Source: Desnuesiella massiliensis (GTDB lineage Bacteria > Bacillota > Clostridia > Clostridiales > Clostridiaceae). From it: DNA of 64,000 nt. The position numbers were made by a program, and so were the translations under genes. Every line of letters begins with the position of its first letter. Position 1 is the stretch's first letter. The notes beneath the pieces were generated by a model that ran no database searches, was not told the origin of the DNA, and saw only the letters and a list, made by a program, of their open reading frames with translations. The stretch lies in contig NZ_LN879455.1 of the NCBI RefSeq assembly GCF_001403615.1, positions 558,001 to 622,000 of the forward strand, given 5' to 3'. Shown here piece by piece: positions 7,974 to 15,907 of this stretch.

Positions 7974-8306
7974 TTAGTGTCCGCAACCGCCGCCGCAGCC
8001 GGAGCATCCGCCGCCCTCTGGTTTTTTGTTTGGCTCAAGAAGTAAGCCTCTTCCATTTTCAGCAGCGCAAGTTATGGTAAAACCTTCAAAATCATTTACT
8101 AAGTTTTTATCTATTAAGAAAGTTATATCCTGTATTTTTTCAGCTACATCTGTTTCTTTTTGCTCATCTAAAACTATATTAAACATTGGGCCGCTGCAGC
8201 CCATACCTGCTAAGTGTATTCTGATGACATAGTCCTTAACGTCGTTTTGATCTAAAAGTTCTTTGAACTCATTGTATGCTATATCACTAATCTTTACAGC
8301 ATTCAT
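7974..8306 (-). CDS. HesB/IscA-like protein, Cys paralogue
   Basis: 110 residues, same length as the Sec version 440 bp away and alike over the whole chain. The key position is Cys37 (TGC at 8198-8196) in AGMGCSGP. Other Cys are in FTITCAAENGRG and in a C-terminal GGGCSGCGGGCGH tail that could bind a metal. IscA-type proteins use three conserved Cys for iron or Fe-S binding. Divergence from the Sec copy is mostly conservative, suggesting a tandem duplication followed by a Sec/Cys switch. AGGAAAGAAGGTAAG precedes the ATG. Confidence 0.88.
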   Translation of the reverse strand: MNAVKISDIAYNEFKELLDQNDVKDYVIRIHLAGMGCSGPMFNIVLDEQKETDVAEKIQDITFLIDKNLVNDFEGFTITCAAENGRGLLLEPNKKPEGGGCSGCGGGCGH

Positions 8307-8403
8307 AATCTTACCTTCTTTCCTAAAAATTATCTGAGAATAAACAATAAATATATTATAGTAAATAAATTAATTATTGCTTATTCATATAACTGTTTTC
8401 ATA

Positions 8404-8418
8404 TAAAAATGATTATCA
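8404..8418 (-). promoter_or_regulatory. Fur-box-like operator, HesB Cys paralogue
   Basis: Minus strand TGATAATCATTTTTA matches TGATAATNATTATCA at 12 of 14 informative positions, the left half perfectly. It lies just downstream of the -10 box, the same arrangement as at the Sec copy. Confidence 0.45.
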
Positions 8419-8432
8419 GCTATATTATATTT

Positions 8433-8461
8433 ATTATATAACTAAAAAGAAGTAATTACAA
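8433..8461 (-). promoter_or_regulatory. Sigma-A promoter of the HesB Cys paralogue
   Basis: Minus strand: TTGTAA (8461-8456), 17-bp spacer, TATAAT (8438-8433), within the duplicated upstream region. Confidence 0.6.
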
Positions 8462-8479
8462 TAGATTTTAGAGATGGTA

Positions 8480-8523
8480 AAAAAATAACTAGTCGAATAT
8501 GCTAAGTCTGACTAGTTATTTTT
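8480..8523. terminator. Dispersed-type hairpin terminator after helD (copy 1 of 3)
   Basis: AAAAATAACTAGTC / GACTAGTTATTTTT arms with a 15-nt loop. A clearly related sequence follows the nucleoside kinase gene (23855-23903) and the sdaAA gene (25504-25549). Confidence 0.8.
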
Positions 8524-8532
8524 AAAGATATA

Positions 8533-10815
8533 CTAATTGTTATTGATTTGAAGGTTATTAAGCAAAAGATCCTCCGTTGAATAAATATAGAGTTCATGCA
8601 AGGGTCTAGTCATGGCTATATATAATAATTTAACATCCAGTTCACTAAAGGAGTAACTGGAAGCATTTGTTATTATTACCATGTCGAACTCTAAGCCCTT
8701 TACTAGGTATGAGGGAATCAATATTATACCCCCATTATATTCCTTTTCCTTTTCACTAATAATCTTTAGATTATAGCCTAGAGGCTTTAAAAGACTTTTT
8801 ACTTCCTTGCATTCCTCCATATCTTTGCAGATGAGGGCCAAAGATTTTAACTTTCTGTCCTCAAAGCTTTTTAATTGATTACATATTTCTATCGCTATTT
8901 CTTTAATAGAACTTTTATTATTTATTACTACTTCCTTACCATGACGTATAACAGGTTTAGCAGCAGGAAAATTTGAATCTTTTAAAGAGGAAATTACCTT
9001 GTTTGCCTCATTCATTATCTCTATGGTAGTTCTATAGCTTTGCTCCAGGTTTAATAAAGTGCAGTCATCCTCATGAAAAACTTCTTTCTTTAAGCTGTTC
9101 CAGCTTTTTATACCTCTATAGCTGTGAATACCTTGACATAGATCACCTAATATAGTAAAGGAGCTAGTATTTATTAAGTTTTTTAGTACCCATATCTGAA
9201 ATAGGCTAAAGTCCTGAGCCTCATCAATTACTACATGTTTTAAATTAAATTTTTCATTTACTCCTATTAGTTTAAAGGTTATATAAATTAAAGGGGCTAA
9301 ATCTTCAATCTCTAAAGTGTTATTATTAAGCTTATTTATTGAATGATGTCTAACCTTTTCTCCTTGCTCCTTTGGTAAAAACTTAATCCAAAGAGTTTCT
9401 ATATTTTTTTCATGGAATAGAGCTTTATAAAAGTCTAGGGGAGAGGGAAGTTTAAATTTATTTATATAATCCTTAACTAGAGTTTTACTTTTGTTTTTTA
9501 TGGATAATAGAAGAGAGTCTCTTTCAGCAGTAAGCTCAATGAATAGCTTTCTTCTCTGAGGAGAGTCAGTCATGGAGTATCTCAATTTGTTTAGTTTAAA
9601 ATCATATTCCTTTTCTAGGTCTTCGAGAATTTTTTCTTTATTGTATTTTACTTTGTTTTGGAGATGCTTTTTTATTTCCATAACCCTCTTAGTCATAGGC
9701 AGATTGGCATATTCCTGAAGAAATAGCTTTTGGATATCAGTTTTAGATATAAGTATGGTATTGTGTATTGCGAAGTCTTCTGTAGGTACTATATGATTTT
9801 GTAAGATATTTATATGTTCATCAATTAAGGCTTTAAACCCTAGTGAGGATTTAAAAGCTGAGATGTCTATTAAATCTTTTTTAAATTTTTCATTTACGTC
9901 TTTGTTATTAGAAATTAGATTACATAATTTTTCATTGGAGTTTTCTATTTTGATATTTAGGCCTATGAAGTCCATTGCAAAGTCTTCAAAGGTGGTTTGT
10001 TTAACATTTTCTACTCCAAGCTCTGGCAGTACTTCGGAGATATAGCTTAAGAAGAACCTGTTAGGAGCAATGATCATAAAATTTTCTGCTTTAAAGGAAT
10101 TTTCATAGTTATATAAAAGGTAGGCTATCCTATGTAAGGCAATAGTGGTTTTACCACCACCAGCAGCACCTTGAACTATGAGAGGCTTCCAAGGGGTAGC
10201 ACGAATTACTTTATTTTGTTCACTCTGGATAGTGGACACTATATCCTTTAACCTATTATCTTTATTGGAACCTAGGGCCGCTTGAAGAAAATCATCATTG
10301 GTGGTTATATCCACATCATAAATTTCTTTTAATAGAGCCTGCTCTATGGTATATTGCCTTTTTAAGCTTATTTCACCATTAATAGTTCCATCAGGACAAT
10401 CATAGCTGGCTTTTCCTAGCCTTCCTTCATAGTACAAGGTTGCAATGGGAGAACGCCAATCTACTATGAGAAATTCATCCTTATCTTTTATAAGAGATAC
10501 TTTTCCTACATATAATTGTTTTATGATATCTTCTTTGTTTTCTTTAAAATCTACTCTAGCAAAATAGGGCTTAGATAAACTTTTATAAAGGTTTTTTAGT
10601 TTATCATTCATATTTTGTTGAAGGGCTGTGTTTATAATCAATTCATTAAATTGTTCAGCATTATCAGAGTTAAAATGTTTTACGGCGTAATCTACCTTTG
10701 AATCTATACCTCCTTTTGCTTTTAAAATATTTTCGGTATAATCCTTAAGGTAAGCTAGGGTATTAGATAGGTAGTCTACTTCCTTTTCATAATCAGGATG
10801 GTTAAGTGCAGCCAT
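8533..10815 (-). CDS. helD: HelD-type superfamily 1 ATPase, RNA polymerase recycling factor
   Basis: 760 residues from ATG 10815, which has GAGGTG 7 nt upstream; the frame extends 14 codons further without a ribosome site. The N-terminal coiled coil and the IVDWRSPIATLYYEGR block are typical of HelD. Walker A is QGAAGGGKTT (~213-222) and Walker B is VIDEAQDFS (~530), followed by ILGDLCQGIHSYRG and, near the C-terminus, YIAMTRPLHELYI, the UvrD-like motifs. In Bacillus, HelD binds RNA polymerase and frees stalled enzyme from DNA using ATP. It is monocistronic with its own terminator. Confidence 0.9.
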   Translation of the reverse strand: MAALNHPDYEKEVDYLSNTLAYLKDYTENILKAKGGIDSKVDYAVKHFNSDNAEQFNELIINTALQQNMNDKLKNLYKSLSKPYFARVDFKENKEDIIKQLYVGKVSLIKDKDEFLIVDWRSPIATLYYEGRLGKASYDCPDGTINGEISLKRQYTIEQALLKEIYDVDITTNDDFLQAALGSNKDNRLKDIVSTIQSEQNKVIRATPWKPLIVQGAAGGGKTTIALHRIAYLLYNYENSFKAENFMIIAPNRFFLSYISEVLPELGVENVKQTTFEDFAMDFIGLNIKIENSNEKLCNLISNNKDVNEKFKKDLIDISAFKSSLGFKALIDEHINILQNHIVPTEDFAIHNTILISKTDIQKLFLQEYANLPMTKRVMEIKKHLQNKVKYNKEKILEDLEKEYDFKLNKLRYSMTDSPQRRKLFIELTAERDSLLLSIKNKSKTLVKDYINKFKLPSPLDFYKALFHEKNIETLWIKFLPKEQGEKVRHHSINKLNNNTLEIEDLAPLIYITFKLIGVNEKFNLKHVVIDEAQDFSLFQIWVLKNLINTSSFTILGDLCQGIHSYRGIKSWNSLKKEVFHEDDCTLLNLEQSYRTTIEIMNEANKVISSLKDSNFPAAKPVIRHGKEVVINNKSSIKEIAIEICNQLKSFEDRKLKSLALICKDMEECKEVKSLLKPLGYNLKIISEKEKEYNGGIILIPSYLVKGLEFDMVIITNASSYSFSELDVKLLYIAMTRPLHELYIYSTEDLLLNNLQINNN

Positions 10816-10981
10816 TATATTCACCTCACAAATCATATTTAGAAAGAACTGAGACATATCTATTTTACAAGAAATACATTTTAAATGGAAACTTCTAAAA
10901 GCATGAAACTATAGGCTGCAGAGGTGGGGATATTTTATAATTTAAAAAAGCTACAATTTTCTTAAAATTTCTTTAAATATA

Positions 10982-11010
10982 TTGACAACTTATAGTTTTT
11001 TGGTTATAGT
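10982..11010 (+). promoter_or_regulatory. Strong sigma-A promoter upstream of an untranslated leader
   Basis: TTGACA at 10982-10987, 17-bp spacer, TATAGT at 11005-11010. It is more than 260 bp upstream of the next start codon. Confidence 0.7.
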
Positions 11011-11016
11011 ATTAAT

Positions 11017-11112
11017 ATAAATTGAAACTATATATTAAGGTAGCGAATTTATACCTAAAAATAAAATACATAAATTGGAAATTCATCTCTTTTCGAAGGG
11101 ATTTTTTTATTT
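11017..11112 (+). ncRNA. Candidate short RNA or attenuated leader
   Basis: The stretch from the strong promoter to a TCTCTT-TTCG-AAGGGA hairpin followed by TTTTTTT (about 11086-11110) is roughly 95 nt. Inside, AATTTAT and ATAAATT can pair, as can GAATTT and AAATTC. No riboswitch class that I know matches. It could be a small RNA or the attenuated leader of the downstream gene at 11281. Confidence 0.4.
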
Positions 11113-11150
11113 ATAGAAAATTATAAAATTTGTTTACATATGTATAACTT

Positions 11151-11180
11151 CTCTAGTGGATTATCACTAGGGATTTTTTG
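11151..11180 (+). terminator. Second hairpin terminator in the leader of the 11281 gene
   Basis: CTCTAGTG / CACTAGGG arms with a 6-nt loop, followed by ATTTTTTG. It lies 40 nt after the first terminator, and a separate TATGATAAT-type -10 box near 11229 could start the gene itself. The rest of the 10858-11280 gap shows no ORF. Confidence 0.6.
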
Positions 11181-11280
11181 TATTTCAGAATAAGACAAAA
11201 TTTTCATGGAAGTTGTTGTATTATATTTCTATGATAATATTTATAAGAGTAGTAAGGTAGAAGGTTAGAGGGGGATTAAG

Positions 11281-12063
11281 ATGAGGAAAATTGATTTTTA
11301 TTACTGGGGAGATCAGTGTCCACATAATTGTAAAATGAGAGAACTGATAAATTCTTTTTCATGTGACCCCAGATGTACAATCAATTTATTTGATATATCC
11401 AAAGATCATAGAACTGCAAAGAAATTAAATATATTTTCTCCAAATATGCTTGTTATAGATGATAAATTAAGATGGCACGGGCCAGTTTCAATAGGTAATT
11501 TCGAAAGAATATTAAATGGAATTATTCCAAAAGCAACACCTTATATTGTTAAAACAAGCAATAATATTATTAAAGGTCAGATAAAAAATTTAACAGAAGA
11601 AACAATTGGAGATACTTGTATGCTTTGTTCTTCTTCTAAGGAAAAAGTCTATTGTCAGGAAAAAGGTAAGTGGATAAAGAATTTAAGGCTAAATTATAAT
11701 CTTTCACATTTAGGGAAGTTACATTACTTAAATAATAATTGTATTGGTGGAGCGGAGTTTATTCCTTCTACGGAAGTTCCATACCCAATACAAAAGGCTA
11801 AAGATTTAGCATTTCTTACATGCTCCTTTGCTTCTAGTGAAGAGGGGGATTATAAGAGCTATCCATTGGAAGAGCTCGAGAAAGAATTACCCCAATTAGG
11901 CTTTAAAGCTATAATAGCTATAGCTTCTGAGAACACGCCATTTCCCAATGGTCCACTTCATTGGTTTATAGATAAAGGCTATGTTGATTTAGGTTTTATA
12001 CATAATGAGGAAAGACACTTTGCTAAGATGCACTTAGTAAAGAAGGATTTAAGAAATATATAA
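11281..12063 (+). CDS. Thioredoxin-like / GNAT-like fusion protein, function unknown
   Basis: 260 residues with an AGAGGGGGATTAAG ribosome site. Residues 1-80 look thioredoxin-like: a strand, CPHNCKM (CxxxC, ~14-18) and, around residue 58, NMLVIDD. A middle stretch has CMLCSSSKEKVYC. Residues ~175-260 resemble the end of a GNAT acetyltransferase: KSYPLEELEKELPQLGFKA, then AIASENTPFPNGPLHWF and a GYVDLGFIHNEERHFAKMHL segment. The typical acetyl-CoA pyrophosphate loop is not clear, so activity is unproven. It follows a leader with two terminators and precedes decayed methyltransferase-like sequence. Confidence 0.6.
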   Translation: MRKIDFYYWGDQCPHNCKMRELINSFSCDPRCTINLFDISKDHRTAKKLNIFSPNMLVIDDKLRWHGPVSIGNFERILNGIIPKATPYIVKTSNNIIKGQIKNLTEETIGDTCMLCSSSKEKVYCQEKGKWIKNLRLNYNLSHLGKLHYLNNNCIGGAEFIPSTEVPYPIQKAKDLAFLTCSFASSEEGDYKSYPLEELEKELPQLGFKAIIAIASENTPFPNGPLHWFIDKGYVDLGFIHNEERHFAKMHLVKKDLRNI

Positions 12064-12078
12064 AAGCGAGGTTCAATA

Positions 12079-12437
12079 ATGCTGAAAAGTGAAGAAATTA
12101 AAGCTTTAAAAATGAGTATTGAAAAATGTCTCAATGATTATGTTGAGAAACGTTTATTTAGTTGGAGCAAATATAATAGATTTTTACGAAGATAATTATA
12201 ATTTTCATGTAATTTATAGTGTGCTTACATTTATGCATATTGAAGATAAAGAAAAAACCTTTAATAACATAAAAAGATACAGAAAGCAACTATGCAACTA
12301 TTATTAAGGCAAGAAAATAGAAAGCGCATGGAGTGTTTCGATGAACTAGCTTTTTTGAGAATAATGGAGAGATTACTTCTGAGCTACCGATGTTTAGAGA
12401 AAGAACTCTCTATTTTGAACTTTTATGGGAGGGATAA
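12079..12437 (+). pseudogene. Decayed coding sequence, partly methyltransferase-like
   Basis: ATG 12079 with GAGGTT upstream opens a 38-codon frame that stops at 12195. A second frame (12119-12307) contains FHVIYSVLTFMHIEDKEK, which looks like the middle of a SAM-dependent methyltransferase without its N-terminal binding motif. A third frame ends at 12435 with ITSELPMFRERTLYFELLW, a plausible protein C-terminus lacking its body. Three short coding-like pieces in three frames suggest deletions and frameshifts in one or two former genes. Confidence 0.5.
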
Positions 12438-12438
12438 T

Positions 12439-13008
12439 ATGTGCCAAGAGGATAGAATGTATGTTGTTACCAATGAAAAGGTAGTGCTTGAAAGGGATAT
12501 AAAAGGGAATAGAGTATTAGATATTGGTGGAGGTGGCGAAGGTATAATTGGACTGTCATATGGAAGCAAAGTGGTGGCTATAGATCAAAGAAAAGAAGAA
12601 CTAGAGGAGGCTCCAGAAGGACCATTAAAATTAGTTATGGATGCAAGGGAGTTGACTTTCTTAGATAATTCCTTTGATACAGTAACTTCATTTTTTACCT
12701 TGATGTATGTAAAAAAAGAGGAGCATGAAAAAGTTCTCAGTGAAATTTATAGAGTTCTAAAAAATCATGGAGCATTTATACTGTGGGATGCGACAATACC
12801 TAAATATGATAATAGCATAAAGGATATTTTTGTAATTCAGCTTGAAATAGATACACCAACTAAATTAATCAAAACTGGATACGGGGTTTTGAGAAAAGAC
12901 AAAGAGCAGAATATTGAGCATTTTATCAATATAGGAAAAAAAGTTGGTTTTAACATTGTAAAAGAGGAAAAAGGAGAGCATATTTTTAAGATAATATTTA
13001 AAAAATAA
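12439..13008 (+). CDS. Class I SAM-dependent methyltransferase
   Basis: 189 residues from ATG 12439, preceded by GGGAGGG; the frame runs upstream to 12292 but that part belongs to decayed sequence. Motif I is RVLDIGGGGEGIIG (~24-37), with VVAIDQR as the acidic strand and a later FDTVTSFFTLMYVKKEEHEKV, then VLKNHGAFILWDA. These mark a Rossmann-type methyltransferase of the UbiE/Methyltransf_11 group. The substrate is not evident. The protein is short, but all core motifs are present. It ends at a shared bidirectional terminator with leuS. Confidence 0.8.
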   Translation: MCQEDRMYVVTNEKVVLERDIKGNRVLDIGGGGEGIIGLSYGSKVVAIDQRKEELEEAPEGPLKLVMDARELTFLDNSFDTVTSFFTLMYVKKEEHEKVLSEIYRVLKNHGAFILWDATIPKYDNSIKDIFVIQLEIDTPTKLIKTGYGVLRKDKEQNIEHFINIGKKVGFNIVKEEKGEHIFKIIFKK

Positions 13009-13036
13009 GGCATAGCTTGAGGCTATGCCTTATTTT
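13002..13036. terminator. Bidirectional terminator between methyltransferase and leuS
   Basis: AAATAAGGCATAGC / GCTATGCCTTATTT arms, 14 bp, between convergent genes. Confidence 0.9.
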
Positions 13037-13041
13037 ATATA

Positions 13042-15498
13042 TTATTTTATTACTATATTTACAAGTCTTCCCTTTATTACAATGACTTTTACGATATTCT
13101 TACCTTCAGTAGCAACCTTGATTTCTTCACTGTTTAAAGCTGCCGCTTTGATACCTTCTTCATCTAGATCAGAAGAAATATTTATTCTTGCTTTAATTTT
13201 ACCATTGATTTGAATAGCAATCTCTATTTCATCCTTTATTAATGCTTCTGGTATAAATGTTGGCCAAGCAGTACTAAATACTGAATAACTATTATCTTCA
13301 GAAGTATTTGGATGTAATAGGTTCCATTGTTCCTCTGCAAAGTGTGGTGCAAAAGGAGCTAATAATTTTATAAAGTCTGAAAGAGTGTCCTTTAAGAAGG
13401 TTAAATTCTTTTCAGGTTCGGTTATATATTTAGATAAAGCATTATTAAATTCCATAAGTCTTGCTATAGCTGTGTTAAATTGTAGTATTTCAGCATCAGT
13501 AGTTACATTTTTAATAGCAAAATGTCTCCAGTAATTTAATTCTTTTTCAGCTTTATCCATAGTATCTTTATTGTTATTTCCGCTTTCTATGGCTTCTCTT
13601 GAAGAATCTAAAATTCTTTCAATTCTTTCAACGAATCTAGCTACGGATTTTATTCCCTCATCGCTCCAAGCTCCACCTTCAGTGTAAGCAAAACCAAACA
13701 TTAAATACATCCTAAATACATCGGAGCCATGTTCTGCTATATATTCATCAGGAGCAATGGTGTTACCTTTTGATTTACTCATCTTTTGTCCGTCAGGTCC
13801 AAGAATTAAGCCTTGGTGAGTTAAGGACAAGAATGGCTCATCAAAATTTAAATAACCCATATCTCTTAAAGCTTTAGTTATAAATCTAGCATATAACAAA
13901 TGCATACAAGCATGCTCAGGACCGCCTACATACTTATCCACAGGAAGCATTTTATTGATCATATCAGTGTCAAAAGCTTTTTCGCTGTTATTGGCATCCG
14001 CATATCTTAAATAGTACCAAGAAGAGCATACAAAGGTATCTAAAGTATCTACTTCTCTATGAGCTGGGCCTCCGCATTTAGGACATGTGGTGTGAAGAAA
14101 CTCTTCGCATTTAGCTAATGGTGATTTTCCATCTGGAGCAAATTCTACATTGTAAGGCAACTCTACAGGTAATTGCTCTTCAGGTACTGGAACAGTTCCA
14201 CAATGGTCACAATATATTATTGGAATAGGTGCTCCCCAATATCTTTGTCTTGATATTAGCCAGTCTCTAAGTCTATAATTTACTTTTTCAGAGCCAAGAT
14301 TCATAGCTTCAAGCTTTTTAACCACAGCTTTTTTACCTTCTTCTGAGGATAAACCATTGAATTCTTCACTATTTACCATGGTTCCGTACTCTGTATAAGG
14401 TAAGGATTCGCCGCCTTCAATAACTCTCTCAATAGGAAGATTGTATTTTGTGGCAAAAGCAAAATCCCTTTCATCATGGGCTGGCACTGCCATTACGGCT
14501 CCAGTTCCATAGGTTGCCAATACATAATCACCAATCCAGATTGGAACTTCTCTTCCGTTAATAGGATTAATAGCATAGGAGCCTGTGAATACTCCAGTCT
14601 TTTCTCTAGTTATAGATTGTCTTTCTATTTCCGTTTGCTTTTTTGATTCTTCTTTATAAGCTTCTACGGCAGATTTGTTGTTTTCAACAGTTAATTGATC
14701 TACTAGTGGATTCTCAGGAGCAAGCACTACATAAGATACTCCATAAAGGGTATCAACTCTTGTAGTAAATACGCTAAAGCTTAAGTCAGAATCCTTTACC
14801 TTAAAGGTTACCTCAGCTCCCGTAGATTTTCCAATCCAGTGTTTTTGCATAGACTTAGTTTTTTCGGGCCAGTCTAATATATCTAATTTTTCTAGAAGTT
14901 CATCAGCATAATCCGTTATTTTAAGGAACCATTGGGTTAAGTCTTTCTTTGTAACCTCGGTGCTGCATCTCTCACAGCTTCCATCTAATACTTGTTCGTT
15001 GGCAAGCACTGTGTTACAGCTAGGGCACCAATTAACAGGAGCTTTTTTTCTATAAGCCAATCCTTTTTCATATAGCTTTAAGAAAAGCCATTGAGTCCAT
15101 TTGTAGTAGTCTGGAGCACAGGTTACAACTTCATTTTCCCAGTTAAACATAGCTCCCATAGCTTTAAGTTGCTCTTCCATGGTTTTTATATTTTGCATTG
15201 TAGAATCTGAGGGATGAACCCCAGTTTTAATTGCGTAGTTTTCCGCAGGCAATCCAAAAGCATCAAAGCCCATAGGTTGGAAAACATTATATCCTTGCAT
15301 TTTTTTCATTCTAGCCCAAGAATCCACTGGTCCATAGTTAAACCAGTGTCCTGCATGAAGCTGGCTACCGGAAGGGTAAGAAAACATTTCTAAAACATAT
15401 AATTTTTTATCTAAATTATTTTCATCAAATTTATACAGTTTTGTTTCTTCCCATTTTTGCTGCCATTTTTTATCTATGGCTGTATTGTATTTTGCCAT
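13042..15498 (-). CDS. leuS: Leucyl-tRNA synthetase
   Basis: 818 residues, full length for bacterial LeuRS. The class I signature appears as SYPSGSQLHAGHWFNYG (HAGH, ~40-56) and the second as GQKMSKSKGN (~575). The zinc-binding insert has CPSCNTVL...CERC, the CP1 editing domain includes TTRVDTLYG and PAHDERDF, and WYYLRYADANN is the LeuRS-specific stretch. It charges tRNA-Leu with leucine. AAGGAGGTC precedes the ATG. A Leu-type T-box leader and a strong promoter lie upstream, so expression should rise when tRNA-Leu is uncharged. Confidence 0.98.
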   Translation of the reverse strand: MAKYNTAIDKKWQQKWEETKLYKFDENNLDKKLYVLEMFSYPSGSQLHAGHWFNYGPVDSWARMKKMQGYNVFQPMGFDAFGLPAENYAIKTGVHPSDSTMQNIKTMEEQLKAMGAMFNWENEVVTCAPDYYKWTQWLFLKLYEKGLAYRKKAPVNWCPSCNTVLANEQVLDGSCERCSTEVTKKDLTQWFLKITDYADELLEKLDILDWPEKTKSMQKHWIGKSTGAEVTFKVKDSDLSFSVFTTRVDTLYGVSYVVLAPENPLVDQLTVENNKSAVEAYKEESKKQTEIERQSITREKTGVFTGSYAINPINGREVPIWIGDYVLATYGTGAVMAVPAHDERDFAFATKYNLPIERVIEGGESLPYTEYGTMVNSEEFNGLSSEEGKKAVVKKLEAMNLGSEKVNYRLRDWLISRQRYWGAPIPIIYCDHCGTVPVPEEQLPVELPYNVEFAPDGKSPLAKCEEFLHTTCPKCGGPAHREVDTLDTFVCSSWYYLRYADANNSEKAFDTDMINKMLPVDKYVGGPEHACMHLLYARFITKALRDMGYLNFDEPFLSLTHQGLILGPDGQKMSKSKGNTIAPDEYIAEHGSDVFRMYLMFGFAYTEGGAWSDEGIKSVARFVERIERILDSSREAIESGNNNKDTMDKAEKELNYWRHFAIKNVTTDAEILQFNTAIARLMEFNNALSKYITEPEKNLTFLKDTLSDFIKLLAPFAPHFAEEQWNLLHPNTSEDNSYSVFSTAWPTFIPEALIKDEIEIAIQINGKIKARINISSDLDEEGIKAAALNSEEIKVATEGKNIVKVIVIKGRLVNIVIK

Positions 15499-15553
15499 AA
15501 AAAGACCTCCTTATATTGTTATTTAGGCATTCTTTTGGAGATGCCTTATAAAA

Positions 15554-15765
15554 TAAAAAAACCTTTCATCTCAAAAAGAGACGAAAGGACTATTTCGCGG
15601 TACCACTCTAATTAGATTGATTTAAATCAATCTCACTCAAAATATAACGACATACGCCGTACTTGCATTTCCTCAAGTAAACTCCTAGGCGAGTTCGTAC
15701 TTTTTTATCACTGTTTTACACCAAACAACAGCTCTCTGAAGATTAAAATAAATACTACTATTCCT
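15554..15765 (-). promoter_or_regulatory. T-box leader (Leu) of leuS
   Basis: On the minus strand AGAGTGGTACCGCG (15609-15596) is the T-box antiterminator sequence. It is followed by a terminator with CCTTTCGTCTC / GAGATGAAAGG arms and a T7 run (15588-15554). Upstream, GAACTCGCC contains CTC, a Leu codon (15693-15691), in the position expected for the specifier. Uncharged tRNA-Leu would stabilise the antiterminator and allow leuS transcription. Confidence 0.92.
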
Positions 15766-15809
15766 ATTCAAAGCTTTATTATATTAAGTTTTACAAAATA
15801 CTTATAGAT

Positions 15810-15838
15810 ATTATAGGCTATACTTATAATAACGTCAA
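15810..15838 (-). promoter_or_regulatory. Sigma-A promoter of the T-box/leuS unit
   Basis: Minus strand TTGACG (15838-15833), 17-bp spacer, TATAAT (15815-15810), with the T-box leader beginning shortly downstream. Confidence 0.8.
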
Positions 15839-15907
15839 GGCTTTTTTATTAACTAAATTAGACTTTATTATCAATACAGCAGTGAAGAAGTGTTCAACTG
15901 TGAGTGT

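Noticed and set aside
13025..13213. 62-codon + strand ORF at the end of leuS
   Set aside because: Antisense to leuS and starting inside the shared terminator.
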